The position numbers and the translations under genes were made by a program. Below are positions 1 through 8,942 of a DNA stretch of 64,000 bases, in pieces. Each line of letters starts with the position of its first letter. Positions within the stretch are counted from its first letter, which is position 1. Under the pieces are notes generated by a model that saw nothing but the letters and a program-made list of their open reading frames with translations, was not told where the DNA came from and made no database searches. The stretch lies in NCBI RefSeq assembly GCF_007859755.1, contig NZ_SJPF01000004.1, positions 310,894-374,893 of the forward strand, given 5' to 3'. Source of the stretch: Blastopirellula retiformator (GTDB lineage Bacteria > Planctomycetota > Planctomycetia > Pirellulales > Pirellulaceae).

Positions 1-1004
1 TTCGCCCGCCGGGAGATCCCGCGCCGACACCAGCCCCGGCCAACCCGGGCTATCTGGGCGCGACGCTCGATAACCTGGACAAAGAGACGCCGGATGCGGG
101 GGTGGTCGTGCTGAAGGTCAATCCAGGCGGCCCGGCCGAGAAAGCAGGTCTCGAAGCAGGCGATCGCGTCGTCTCGCTCGAAACGGTCGCCGTGTCGAAC
201 CTCGATCAGTTCGCGCGGCTGATGCGGAACCAGGTTCCCGGTTCGCGCATCAAGATGACCGTCGAGCGCAAAGGAGAGCCGGAGTCGATTCTGGTCACGC
301 TCGGCAATCGCCCCGCTGCGCCCCCAGCGAACGAAGCGCTGCCGCCGCCAACCAACATGAACAACAATCCGCCGGCGACCGGCAACAGCAGTAACCCGCT
401 TGATCCGCTCGGCCTGGAAGATTCGCCGCCGTCGGTTCTGGTCAATCCACCCAACAATCCGCCGGCGATTCCGCGCGGCAAGTTGGGAGTGCGGGTCGTT
501 CCAGTCACCGATCAATATCGGGAAACGACCGGCACGTCAGTTCGCCGGGGCGCGGTGGTCGAAAGCGTGACGCCGGGTAGCGCCGCCGCGTTCGCCGGCA
601 TTCCGGTCGGTTCGGTGATCGTCGCGCTCAACAACCGCCGCGTCAACGATCCGCAAGACTTGCTCAACATCTTGGCGACGATGCCGCAAAATCGGGACGT
701 GCCGATCGGCTACTATGTCGGCAATCGTTTATTGCAATCGAACGTCCGTCTCGATGGCCAACCGCCGTCGCTGGTCAACGATACGCCGAACGCTTTGCCG
801 TCGGACGGCCGCTTCGCCGATCGCCCAGCGATGCGAATGCTGAATCGGGCCCTATCCGAACTAGGCGCCAATCCGGTTCCGTCGATCGAAGAGCAAAACG
901 AGAACGCTCAGCTTCGCAGTCGCGTCGCCGAACTCGAAGCGGAAGTGACTCGCTTGCAGACGCTGGTCAATCAGTTGCGAGCCGAGAACGGCGGCCAGAA
1001 TTAG
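1..1004 (+). CDS. Two-PDZ-domain protein with C-terminal coiled coil (5' end outside window)
   Basis: The reading frame is open to the first base of the window, so this is the C-terminal part of a longer protein; the GTG near position 102 lies inside the first PDZ domain and is not a believable start. The first PDZ domain runs from a GYLGATLDN segment through NPGGPAEKAGLEAGDRV. A Pro/Asn-rich linker follows, then a second PDZ-like domain (KLGVRVVP to about LLQSNVRLDG, with a GSAAAFAGIPVGSVI carboxylate-binding region). The last ~30 residues (LRSRVAELEAEVTRLQTLV) have heptad spacing typical of a coiled coil. Tandem PDZ domains usually bind C-terminal peptides in HtrA-like proteases or envelope scaffolds. 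Any protease domain would lie upstream of the window, so the enzymatic role cannot be judged. Confidence 0.8.
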   Translation, partial: RPPGDPAPTPAPANPGYLGATLDNLDKETPDAGVVVLKVNPGGPAEKAGLEAGDRVVSLETVAVSNLDQFARLMRNQVPGSRIKMTVERKGEPESILVTLGNRPAAPPANEALPPPTNMNNNPPATGNSSNPLDPLGLEDSPPSVLVNPPNNPPAIPRGKLGVRVVPVTDQYRETTGTSVRRGAVVESVTPGSAAAFAGIPVGSVIVALNNRRVNDPQDLLNILATMPQNRDVPIGYYVGNRLLQSNVRLDGQPPSLVNDTPNALPSDGRFADRPAMRMLNRALSELGANPVPSIEEQNENAQLRSRVAELEAEVTRLQTLVNQLRAENGGQN

Positions 1005-1010
1005 TCGCCG

Positions 1011-1781
1011 CTACTTCCCCCAACGCTGGGCCGACTTCGCCTCTTCGACCGTTTCGGCCATTTGCGGGCTCAGTCCGTAGTAGCGCGACGGGCGATTGAT
1101 CTCCAGCGCCACATTTAACCGGGTGTGGGGCTGCGCCGCATTCAGAACCGGCGAGTTGCGTAGCCTCAACACGCTGGTCGGATCGCCGTTCCATTTCACC
1201 AGGTAGAGCCCGGCGTCGAGGGTCGGCTCGTGCTTGAAGCCGAAGTGGGTCGTTAGCATTTGGACCAAACGGCGTTCGTCGCCGGTCGTGCCATGAAACG
1301 TGATCCGCTGCACGTGACCATCGCGATCAAAGTAGTACGTGATCGAACCAGCCAGGTCGTCATACTGCGATCCCGTAACCAGCGGCGCTCGTAGGCCTTC
1401 CAAGTTCAAGTCGGCCAGCGTCGTCGATACCCGCGGCCACCGCATCGCCACCCAGCGGAAGTCGGCGTTGAAGTTGAAGACCTCCAGAAAGTCCTGGACC
1501 GGCGGACCAGCGATCGGCATGTTCGCTCCGGCATCGGACAGCGTCGGCGGGACAAACATATTCGGCTGCTCTTCGGGCGGCAGCTCGGGCTGAACTTGCG
1601 GCGATTCGATCGAGGCGGTCGGCTTCTCGGTGGCGTCCGATTTTTCGCCAGAGGGGATCAGGGCGCTCGCCTGGCTCCAGATCGATTCGGCCTGTTGGCG
1701 CGCTTCGGGATTGAAGAAGGTGTAGGGGCCGCCGATGCTCGCGGCCATAATCGCGGCGTATGTCAAATTGCGGCGGATCAT
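1011..1781 (-). CDS. Signal-anchored protein of unknown function (possibly DUF6690 family)
   Basis: The open frame runs upstream to 1913, but the start is placed at 1781 because that ATG has a strong Shine-Dalgarno (GGAGG about 11 bases upstream) and begins a sensible N-terminus, MIRRNLTYAAIMAASIGG, a short hydrophobic signal or anchor. A Pro/Glu-rich linker follows, then a ~150-residue globular domain with RWPRVSTTLADL, DDLAGSITYYFDRDG and QRITFHGTTGDERRLV. The shape resembles a planctomycete-restricted family that I believe is catalogued as DUF6690, but this is from memory. It converges on the PDZ gene with only 6 bases between the two stops. No enzymatic motif is visible. Confidence 0.75.
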   Translation of the reverse strand: MIRRNLTYAAIMAASIGGPYTFFNPEARQQAESIWSQASALIPSGEKSDATEKPTASIESPQVQPELPPEEQPNMFVPPTLSDAGANMPIAGPPVQDFLEVFNFNADFRWVAMRWPRVSTTLADLNLEGLRAPLVTGSQYDDLAGSITYYFDRDGHVQRITFHGTTGDERRLVQMLTTHFGFKHEPTLDAGLYLVKWNGDPTSVLRLRNSPVLNAAQPHTRLNVALEINRPSRYYGLSPQMAETVEEAKSAQRWGK

Positions 1782-1945
1782 TGTCTTCTTTCCTCCACTA
1801 GAGGTCTTCCCTGATCGGTATCGACCACTGCTAGCGGAGATCCTCACCCGAATACGGCGGCTAGGCGCGACCGTCATTCCCGGAGAAGTTTCGCAGGTTA
1901 GAATGTTCGCCACGCCCGTTTTGTTCGTTAGCCCGCCATCGCGTT

Positions 1946-3130
1946 ATGTCCGCCGAATCTGCCGACCTCTCTGATCTCCACTGGCTTGTTAGCGAAGAAG
2001 CGGCCGAAATCTTTGCGCAGCAGTCAAGTCCGCAACTCTCGGTCGCCCAGCTCGCGCAGCTCAACCGCGAGATTGGACCGCCGCGGGCGTCGCTGATCTC
2101 CGAGCAACTCGAACTGCGGCAGCGGGGCAAAGCGAAGTTTTCGCGGGCCGAGCAGATGTTTTTTACCCGTGTGGGCCTTGAGCAAGCGACCGACGAGGCG
2201 ATCGCCGCCTATAAAGCGACGCGGTTCGGCGCGACAACCAAGGTGGTCGATCTCTGCTGCGGCGTCGGGGGCGATCTTTTGGCGATTGCCGACGGTCGAA
2301 CCGCCGTTGGCGTTGATCTTTCGCCGCAACTGGCGATCCTGGCCGCGGCGAACTGCGCCGCCTATGGCAACAAAGTCACCAGCCAATCGATCGATGCGGC
2401 GTCGGCGGATGTCGGCTCGTTTGACGCTTGGCACTGTGATCCTGATCGTCGTGCGGAGAAGCGCCGGACGACGCAGCTTGACTCGTTCTCGCCATCGGCG
2501 GATCAACTGGACGAATTGCTCGCACAGAACAACAACGCCGCGATCAAACTGGCCCCGGCAACGCAAGTTCCGGTCGAGTGGCGACAGCAGGGAGAGCTGG
2601 AGTGGATCAGCAGCCGTCGCGAGTGCCGCCAATTGGTCGCTTGGATCGGTGACTTGGCGACGATGCCGCGGGCGCGTCGTGCGACCCATGTCGATAAAGA
2701 GGGAGCGGCCAGCACCTTTGTCGCCGCCGATGATGCAGACCTGCAAGTTGCGGGCGAAATGGGTGAGTACCTGCTGGAACCGAACCCGGCGCTGTTGGCG
2801 GCCGATCTGGTCGACGCTTTCGCCGTCGAACACCACTTGGGCCGCATCTTACCGCGCAGCGTTTATCTAACGGGAGACGCGCCGGTCGACTCGCCGCTGG
2901 TCGCTGCGTTCCAGGTACACGATCAACTGCCGATTGATCGCAAGTCGCTTTCCAAACGCTTGAAAGAGCAGGGGATCGGTCGGGTCGAGATCAAGGTTCG
3001 CGGGCTCGACATTCGCCCTGAAGCGTTTTTGAAAAAGCTCCGACTTTCTGGCGACACGTCGGCGACGCTCATCCTGACGCCGACCCCCAGCGGCAATCGT
3101 GCGATTCTTTGCCAGCGGGTTGGCGCGTAG
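1946..3130 (+). CDS. Class I SAM-dependent methyltransferase with THUMP-like C-terminal domain
   Basis: After an N-terminal helical region (residues 1-90), the Rossmann methyltransferase core begins with motif I VVDLCCGVGGDLLAIA (about residues 95-112), followed by the acidic motif VGVDLSPQ and an AWHCDPDRRA segment at the position of the catalytic (D/N)PP-type motif. The C-terminal ~80 residues (DRKSLSKRLKEQGIGRVEIKV and onward) look like the THUMP-like domain found in this group of putative RNA methyltransferases. The likely substrate is RNA, but neither the nucleotide nor the position can be read from the sequence. It is divergent from the gene at 1011-1781, with 164 bases between the starts; that interval contains the 5' part of an overlapping longer frame on the other strand. 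Confidence 0.8.
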   Translation: MSAESADLSDLHWLVSEEAAEIFAQQSSPQLSVAQLAQLNREIGPPRASLISEQLELRQRGKAKFSRAEQMFFTRVGLEQATDEAIAAYKATRFGATTKVVDLCCGVGGDLLAIADGRTAVGVDLSPQLAILAAANCAAYGNKVTSQSIDAASADVGSFDAWHCDPDRRAEKRRTTQLDSFSPSADQLDELLAQNNNAAIKLAPATQVPVEWRQQGELEWISSRRECRQLVAWIGDLATMPRARRATHVDKEGAASTFVAADDADLQVAGEMGEYLLEPNPALLAADLVDAFAVEHHLGRILPRSVYLTGDAPVDSPLVAAFQVHDQLPIDRKSLSKRLKEQGIGRVEIKVRGLDIRPEAFLKKLRLSGDTSATLILTPTPSGNRAILCQRVGA

Positions 3131-3174
3131 CTATACTTGCAACCTCCCAATCTATTGTCCTGCTTACCTGTTGG

Positions 3175-3761
3175 ATGATCCGATCTGCCTTGAACGACTT
3201 TCCTGAATCCGAGAATCCGTTCGCGTCTCCGCAAACGACCGAGCCGGTGACGGTCGCTCAGGTAACGGGCCCCGTCTCGTCGATCGAAGACCTCCCCTCG
3301 CGTTGGCTGCGCCTGGGCGCGTCGCTCATCGATTCACTAGTCGTTGGGCTGGTTAGCATTCCGGTTGGGCTCGTACTGATCGCCATATTGGCTTCGGCCG
3401 GCTCGGAAATGAGCCCCGTGGCATTAGAACTACTGGGGAACGTCGTCGGGCTGCTAGTCGGATTCGGAATCTTTATGGCGGTCAACAATTACCTGCTTGC
3501 TAAGCATGGTCAGACCGTCGGCAAGATGGCCTGCGGCATCAAAATCGTTGACTACAACGATCATCGGATCAAATCGCTGGGGCATATCATGCGAATGCGG
3601 GTCTTGCCAATCACGTTTGTGACTCAGATCCCGCTCGTCGGTCCCATCGTCGGCCTGGTCAATGTGCTGATGATCTTCACTCCGAAAAGCGTTGCCTGCA
3701 TGACTTCATCGCCGGCACGATCGTGGTGAAGTCAACGACGCCGATCCCGACTAGCGCATAA
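3175..3761 (+). CDS. RDD family membrane protein with apparent frameshift near the C-terminus
   Basis: The start at 3175 gives MIRSALNDFPESENPFASPQ, the usual planctomycete RDD N-terminus. The RDD signature is seen in RWLRLGASLIDSLVVGL and later GQTVGKMACGIKIVD, with three to four hydrophobic segments between and after. As sequenced, the frame continues after the AAAA run at 3685-3688 as SVACMTSSPARSW and stops at 3729. Moving to the frame one base back restores KRCLHDFIAGTIVVK, the conserved RDD ending, with a stop at 3759-3761. One missing A in that homopolymer explains this. It is therefore a sequencing indel or a recent frameshift; the coordinates given are for the restored protein (stop at 3729 if taken literally). 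The function of RDD proteins is mostly unknown; some are ion transporters. Confidence 0.75.
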
Positions 3762-3784
3762 AAAAGGGACGCCAAGGCGTCCCT
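3760..3784 (-). terminator. Rho-independent terminator of the DUF6263-like gene
   Basis: A perfect 9-base inverted repeat, AGGGACGCC and GGCGTCCCT, lies at 3765-3773 and 3776-3784. On the minus strand it is followed by six T residues (complement of 3760-3765). It sits 26 bases past the stop of the minus-strand gene at 3810-4745 and just after the end of the convergent RDD gene. Confidence 0.85.
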
Positions 3785-3809
3785 CTCTGATTCTTGCTGC
3801 GACATGCGC

Positions 3810-4745
3810 CTACTCGACTTCGGTCGCTTCTTCCGGACGCTTGGCCGGGGTCGGCGCTTCGGCCGTCCTTTCGAATTCCGGCTTGGGCGGGGTCGGCGCG
3901 ACGGCGGCCTGCAGCGGTTCGGTCAGCAGTTCTTCCTGCATGCGACCGCGAAACTTCATCATGCTCGCTTCGCCTTGGAAGCCGATGACCGTTTCGTCCA
4001 TGTCGAGGTCTTGTCGCATCACACGGCCGGCGTCGATGTCGAACTTGACTTTGCCGTTGGCCAACTGCTGGATCAGTTCGACCTTGATTTCCGGGTTTTC
4101 GATCGGGGTCAGGATCTGCGTCTTCATGTCGATGGTGGCGACGCCGTTGACGACCGACTCCAGCGTGAACAGCTGGCGAGTTTTCACTTTCTTCAGCTGT
4201 TGCTTCGAGGTGCGGATCTGCACGTCGGTCGGCGAGTCCCACTTGGCGCCGATCTCGACCGGTTCGGCCGGCAAGACGACGGTTACCTGGTTGAAGGGAG
4301 CGTGGGCGCTTTCCTGCAGCTCTTCGCGCTCGACCAGAAAACCATTCTTGCTAATCGTGAACCGCGACAACGGCACGCCGACCGATTGGGCGGCCCGCTG
4401 GAAGATCGGGGAAGGGGGTTCCGGCGAGGTGCTATCGTAAACCTGCTCGGGACGATCGGTCACCTTGTTCCACAGCTGCAGGTCTTCGATCGAGTGGACC
4501 AGGGTGATGTTCCCTTCGTCGTCGATCTTTTCGACCTTCCAGTTCTTGGTCGAGACGGTCCGCGACTGAGCGGTTTGCGAGTTCCCCTGGATCTTGGTCG
4601 TGACGTTGACCAGATGGGTCACCTTGCTGCGAAGGACGTCCCCTTCGGCAAGCTTGTACTTCAACTCGTATGTATCGGCGGCGAAGGTGGCCGAGGCGAA
4701 CGTGGTCGCCGTAAGAACCAGACCGAAAAATACATTTCGCGTCAT
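3810..4745 (-). CDS. Secreted DUF6263-like protein of unknown function
   Basis: The start is placed at 4745 (second ATG) because AAGGA lies 8 bases upstream of it; the ATG at 4754 overlaps that site. The protein begins with a clear signal peptide (MTRNVFFGLVLTATTFASA, cleavage near TFAAD). It then has a ~230-residue beta-rich domain containing YELKYKLAEGDVLRSKV and KWDSPTDVQIRT, which resembles the DUF6263 proteins common in planctomycetes. The tail is Pro/Glu-rich (TAEAPTPAKRPEEATEVE). It lies 43 bases downstream of nadK on the same strand and is probably cotranscribed with it, ending at the terminator at 3760-3784. Its function is unknown. Confidence 0.75.
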   Translation of the reverse strand: MTRNVFFGLVLTATTFASATFAADTYELKYKLAEGDVLRSKVTHLVNVTTKIQGNSQTAQSRTVSTKNWKVEKIDDEGNITLVHSIEDLQLWNKVTDRPEQVYDSTSPEPPSPIFQRAAQSVGVPLSRFTISKNGFLVEREELQESAHAPFNQVTVVLPAEPVEIGAKWDSPTDVQIRTSKQQLKKVKTRQLFTLESVVNGVATIDMKTQILTPIENPEIKVELIQQLANGKVKFDIDAGRVMRQDLDMDETVIGFQGEASMMKFRGRMQEELLTEPLQAAVAPTPPKPEFERTAEAPTPAKRPEEATEVE

Positions 4746-4788
4746 TCTGTGCATCCTTGCGTTGAATCTGCTGTGCGGGAACGACCGG

Positions 4789-5685
4789 CTAACGGCCGTG
4801 ATCGATTCTCCCTCCCCATCCCAGTTTTTCGCGGAGAGTTCGATAGTAGCTATGGCTGGCGACGGCGATTCGTTTGAAACGCTGTTCCGCCCGATCGACC
4901 ACCACTCGCAGTTCCGGGGTGAGACGCGCCAAGACGCGGCCGTCGACGACGACTGACAGGTTCGCTTCGGCGCCGGTCACGCGGATCTCGTAGGTCCTTT
5001 CCGCCGTATCGACCACCGGGCGAACGGTGAGCGTATGGGGACTGATCGGCGAGACGACGAAGGCGTGCAAGTCGGCTCGCAAGATCGGTCCGCCAGCGGA
5101 CAGGTTATGGGCCGTTGATCCCACCGGAGTGCTGACGATCAAACCGTCGCAGTTATAGGTGGTAGCTAATTCTGAGTCAACGTAAAGATCGATGGTCTGG
5201 ATCTGAAACGGCGGTCCACCCAGAATCGCCGCCTCGTTCAAGCCCAGTTGATGGCAAATCAGGTCTTCTCCCTCGAAAACCTGGCAGCGGAACATCATAT
5301 GCTCGATCACCGAGCATTGGCCGTGACAAATGTTGGCCAATTCGGCGAACAGATCTTCCTGAGAAAACTCCGCCAAGAACCCAAGCTTGCCCATATTGAC
5401 GCCAACAACGGGAACTTGTCGCGTTCCCATGCTGCGCGCCGCCGCCAACAGCGAGCCGTCGCCCCCTAGCACGATCGCAAAGTCGGTGTCGACTTGCGAG
5501 AGGTCCGACTTCCAGTCGAGGTCAACATGGACCAAGTCGGCATACTGCGGAATGAACTTCTGCAGCCGAACCGCCTCTTCGCGCACGTGTTCACGATCGC
5601 CGGCGCCGACCAGCATGACCTGCGGCTTCCGGGCGTTGGGAAGCCAATTCGGCTGTCGCGGCGTCGGGGGTTTCAGATTTGGCAT
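4789..5685 (-). CDS. nadK: NAD kinase
   Basis: ATP-dependent phosphorylation of NAD to NADP. From the ATG at 5685 (GGAAG about 8 bases upstream) the protein has 298 residues, normal for the family; the open frame reaches back to 5850 but the extra residues are not homologous-looking. The diagnostic motifs are GGDGS at residues 74-78 (IVLGGDGSLLAAARSMG), the NE pair at 150-151 and NCDGLIVSTPVGSTAHNLSA at about 178-197, which contacts NAD. The C-terminal beta domain reads HTLTVRPVV and LSVVVDGR. It lies downstream of dxs on the same strand with a 346-base gap, so it may have its own promoter. Confidence 0.95.
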   Translation of the reverse strand: MPNLKPPTPRQPNWLPNARKPQVMLVGAGDREHVREEAVRLQKFIPQYADLVHVDLDWKSDLSQVDTDFAIVLGGDGSLLAAARSMGTRQVPVVGVNMGKLGFLAEFSQEDLFAELANICHGQCSVIEHMMFRCQVFEGEDLICHQLGLNEAAILGGPPFQIQTIDLYVDSELATTYNCDGLIVSTPVGSTAHNLSAGGPILRADLHAFVVSPISPHTLTVRPVVDTAERTYEIRVTGAEANLSVVVDGRVLARLTPELRVVVDRAEQRFKRIAVASHSYYRTLREKLGWGGRIDHGR

Positions 5686-6031
5686 ACAGCTATCTTCCGC
5701 TGCCAGAAAACTAGAAACAAGCGGTTTCGGCCAAGTCGTGGGTTTCTCTGGCGGCGGCGGTGAGCGTCTCTTCCGCAAAAACCAATTGTGCGGGCCCGCA
5801 ACGGGGCCTCGGCGGCATGAGGGAACCAAGATTGACGCGTCCCGCACCACCGAAGTATCAACAGGACGAGCGCGGATTGGGCCGGAACGAAACGATCGAT
5901 TTCACCAGCCTGGAGTCACCCATCTTCAAAATTGCCTTTTCAAGGAACGACGGCGATGAAATTCTCGCTGATTCTCTGCTTGGCAGTCGCCATTTGCTAG
6001 GCCGATTCGAGCCTGGCTTGCCCATGCTCGC
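5686..6031. other. Intergenic gap between dxs and nadK, with a possible gene relic
   Basis: No convincing gene of normal length lies here. On the plus strand a 14-codon frame at 5956-6000 (MKFSLILCLAVAIC then TAG) is preceded by AAGGA and reads like a lipoprotein signal sequence that stops immediately. It could be a decayed secreted-protein gene or chance. No clear terminator follows dxs. A nadK promoter should lie here, but I cannot point to a good one. Confidence 0.4.
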
Positions 6032-7954
6032 CTACAGCCCAGCCGTCATCGAGTCATCGCCACCATGGATGGCGCTCGTCTTGGCGGCCATATCGCGGCA
6101 AGTCTGGGCGATTCCCTCGGTCGTCAAGCTGATCTCGGCCAGGCGTTCCTCGCGATCGCCATGGTCGATAAACGTGTCGGGGATACCCAGGCGTTTGACG
6201 CGGCTGGCGTCGACGCCTTCTTCGGCACACGCTTCCAGCACCGCACTGCCAAAGCCGGTCATCAGAGCGCCTTCTTCGACCGTCACGACGAACGGCGAAT
6301 TTTTGACGGCGCCGACGATCGTCTCGCGGTCGATCGGTTTGCAGAACCGGGCGTTGATCAGCCCGACATGCAATCCTTCGCTCTTCAATTGCTCAACCGC
6401 ACGCTGGGCGTCGGCCAATTGAGCGCCATAGCAAACGATCGTGCCATCGCCGCCGGTGGCCAGGGTTTCGGCTTTGCCGAGTTGGATCGGGGTTCGCTGG
6501 CGCTCGACCGTTTCCGCGTTCGTCTTCGGATAGCGAATCGCGGCCGGGTGATCTTGCTCCAGCGAGAAAGCGAGCATCTCGCCCACTTCTTCGGCGTCGC
6601 CGGGCGCCATGACGATCATATTGGGGAACAGTCGCATGTAGCCGATGTCGTACGCCCCGTGATGGGTCGGGCCATCGGCCGCGGTCAGCCCGGCGCGATC
6701 CATCGTGAAGACAACCGGCAAGTCTTGCAGGGCGACCTCTTGGAAGATCTGGTCGAAGCTGCGCTGCAGGAAGGTGCTGTAGATGTTGACGATCGGACGA
6801 AGCCCGGTCTTGGCCTGGCCGGCGGCGAACGCCACTGCGTGCGACTCGCAGATGCCGACGTCAAAGAAGCGATGCGGGAACTCGTCCCGTACCGGCTCCA
6901 TCTTGGTCCCTTGGCACATCGCGGCGGTCAGGACGGTCACCTTGTCCGACTTCCGCATTTCGGCGGCGATCGCATCCCGGGCGTAGTTGGTAAACGCTTT
7001 CGCGCCGCCTGACTTTTTGGGCACCACCGTGCCGTTGTCGTCGATGAAGGCCGGCGGGGTGTGGAAGAAGACCGGATCGGCCGCAGCGGGCTGATAACCA
7101 TGTCCCTTTTCGGTCACCACGTGCAGCAGCACCGGGCCGGGCAAGGTCTTGACCATCTCCAGGTATTTGCGGAGCAGGGCGATGTTGTGGCCGTCGATCG
7201 GGCCGATGTAGCTGAAGCCAAGCTCCTCGAACAGCATCCCGCCATGCAGTCCGGCTTTGACCGCCTCCTTGCACTGGGCCAGTAATCGTTCGGTCGGATC
7301 GCCCAACAGCGGCACATGATTCAGGATCTTGAGGACTTCGCTCTTCACGCCGGTGTAGAACGGGTTCATCCGCAGCCGATCGAAGTAATCGGCCACGCCG
7401 CCGACCCGCGGGCAGATCGACATTTTGTTGTCGTTCAAAATCACCAGCAAGTTGGCGTTCATCCCGCCGGCGTTGTTGAGCGCTTCGTAGACGATGCCCG
7501 AGGGAAACGCCCCGTCGCCGATCACCGCGACCGCGTGGCGATCTTTTTCGGCCTGCAGGTCGTCGCCACTGCGCATGCCCAGCATCGTCGAGACGCTCGA
7601 GCCGGCGTGCCCGGTGACGAACAGGTCGTATTCGCTTTCGGCCGGATTGGGATACCCCATCAAGCCGCCGGCGGTACGGATCGTGCCGAACTCGTCGTAG
7701 CGGCCGGTCAACAGTTTGTGCGGATAGATTTGGTGGCCGGTGTCCCAGATCAGGCGATCACGACTGAAGTCGAACGTCCGGTGGAGCGCGATCGACAGCT
7801 CGACCACGCCCAGGTTCGACGCAAAGTGGGCCGTGCGGGTCGCCACCAAGCTGCACAGTACGTCGCGAATCTCATCGGCGAGCTGCTCCAACTGGTCGCT
7901 GGAGAGTCCATTGAGATCGGCGGGCGATTCGATTTGCGAAAGGATCTTGTGCAT
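6032..7954 (-). CDS. dxs: 1-deoxy-D-xylulose-5-phosphate synthase
   Basis: First step of the MEP isoprenoid pathway: thiamine-diphosphate-dependent condensation of pyruvate and glyceraldehyde 3-phosphate. At 640 residues it has the usual length. Seen in order are LIWDTGHQIYPHKLLTGR, the ThDP/Mg motif starting at AVIGDGAFPSGIVYEAL and ending at ILNDN, GHGYQPAA, the catalytic-glutamate region VGICESHAVAFAAGQAKTG (EQHAV in most homologues, ESHAV here), STFLQRSFDQIFQEVALQ, and DRAGLTAADGPTHHG. The start is 3 bases after the stop of ispA, and its ribosome-binding site lies inside the end of ispA, so the two are translationally linked in an xseA-xseB-ispA-dxs operon. Confidence 0.96.
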   Translation of the reverse strand: MHKILSQIESPADLNGLSSDQLEQLADEIRDVLCSLVATRTAHFASNLGVVELSIALHRTFDFSRDRLIWDTGHQIYPHKLLTGRYDEFGTIRTAGGLMGYPNPAESEYDLFVTGHAGSSVSTMLGMRSGDDLQAEKDRHAVAVIGDGAFPSGIVYEALNNAGGMNANLLVILNDNKMSICPRVGGVADYFDRLRMNPFYTGVKSEVLKILNHVPLLGDPTERLLAQCKEAVKAGLHGGMLFEELGFSYIGPIDGHNIALLRKYLEMVKTLPGPVLLHVVTEKGHGYQPAAADPVFFHTPPAFIDDNGTVVPKKSGGAKAFTNYARDAIAAEMRKSDKVTVLTAAMCQGTKMEPVRDEFPHRFFDVGICESHAVAFAAGQAKTGLRPIVNIYSTFLQRSFDQIFQEVALQDLPVVFTMDRAGLTAADGPTHHGAYDIGYMRLFPNMIVMAPGDAEEVGEMLAFSLEQDHPAAIRYPKTNAETVERQRTPIQLGKAETLATGGDGTIVCYGAQLADAQRAVEQLKSEGLHVGLINARFCKPIDRETIVGAVKNSPFVVTVEEGALMTGFGSAVLEACAEEGVDASRVKRLGIPDTFIDHGDREERLAEISLTTEGIAQTCRDMAAKTSAIHGGDDSMTAGL

Positions 7955-7959
7955 CGCTC

Positions 7960-8856
7960 TTAGTGGTTCCTTTCCAAGATGTATTGCGCCAACGCTTCCA
8001 AATGACTGGCACGCTCGCCAAATTGCGACAGCGACTGTTTCGCCCCGGCAATCAGCGTTTCGGCCTGCTGGCGACTTTCTTCGACGCCAATCAGGCCTGG
8101 ATAGGTTAATTTGCCGCGATCGGCGTCTTTGCCGACCCGTTTTCCCATGGAGGCTTCGTCGCCAGCATGATCAAGCAGGTCGTCCACAATCTGAAACGCC
8201 AGGCCGATTTGCTCTCCGTAGGCGTCCAATGCGGCGACTTGCTGGTCGTCGGCGCCGGCGGCGATCGCCCCCAGACGTAGCGAGACGCAAATCATCGCTC
8301 CCGTCTTGCGGCGGTGGATCGCCTTCAACATATCAACGTCGCCAGCTCCAAATTGTTCGTTTAAATCGTCGGCTTGACCACCCACCAGAGCCGTGGCGCC
8401 GGCCGCTTTCGCCAATTCCCGGCAGCTGCGAGCCGCAATGGTGGGGTTTTCGTAGCCGTCAGCCACGATTTCCAGCGCCCGGGCCAGCAGGGCGTCGCCT
8501 GCCAAAATCGCGGTCGCTTCGTCAAACGCCTTGTGACAGGTCGGCAGGCCGCGACGGAGGTCGTCATCATCCATCGCCGGCAGATCATCGTGGATCAGCG
8601 AGTAGCAGTGGATCATCTCGACCGCACATGCGGCCGGCATCGCCTGACTTCTCTCAGAACCGCAAGCCTCGGCCGCCATTAACGTTAGCAGCGGACGAAG
8701 TCGCTTGCCGGGGGCCATCAGACTATGACGGATCGCCTGCTCCAGCCGTTCCGGACAGCCGTGGCCAAAGCGACTGTAAGCGTCCAGCGCCTGGTCGACC
8801 TCGTCTCGCAAGGTGGCCGAGAAATCATGCAGCGAAGCAAGCGGAGCGGACATCAT
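7960..8856 (-). CDS. ispA: Polyprenyl (farnesyl/geranylgeranyl) diphosphate synthase
   Basis: Chain-elongating prenyltransferase that condenses isopentenyl diphosphate with allylic diphosphates. The first aspartate-rich motif is HDDLPAMDDDDLRRG (about residues 89-103) and the second is AFQIVDDLLDHAGD; GKRLRPLLTLMAAEA and GGQADDLNEQF are also typical. The start is one of two adjacent ATGs (8856 or 8853); the longer frame to 8928 adds residues without family character. The IspA clade is indicated by the DDxxxxD spacing in the first motif, but the product chain length (C15 or C20) cannot be fixed by eye. It sits between xseB and dxs, a conserved bacterial order. Confidence 0.93.
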   Translation of the reverse strand: MMSAPLASLHDFSATLRDEVDQALDAYSRFGHGCPERLEQAIRHSLMAPGKRLRPLLTLMAAEACGSERSQAMPAACAVEMIHCYSLIHDDLPAMDDDDLRRGLPTCHKAFDEATAILAGDALLARALEIVADGYENPTIAARSCRELAKAAGATALVGGQADDLNEQFGAGDVDMLKAIHRRKTGAMICVSLRLGAIAAGADDQQVAALDAYGEQIGLAFQIVDDLLDHAGDEASMGKRVGKDADRGKLTYPGLIGVEESRQQAETLIAGAKQSLSQFGERASHLEALAQYILERNH

Positions 8857-8942
8857 GTCAGGCGGATGTAGACGGTAAGGGAAAGTCGCAGGGCGGACGT
8901 CGTTTCGCCCCAAACCATTCAGTTCCAAGCGATAACGCTATC

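Noticed and set aside
3810-4877. 357-codon plus-strand frame over the DUF6263-like gene
   Set aside because: The minus-strand gene has a signal peptide, ribosome-binding site and terminator; the plus-strand frame has none.
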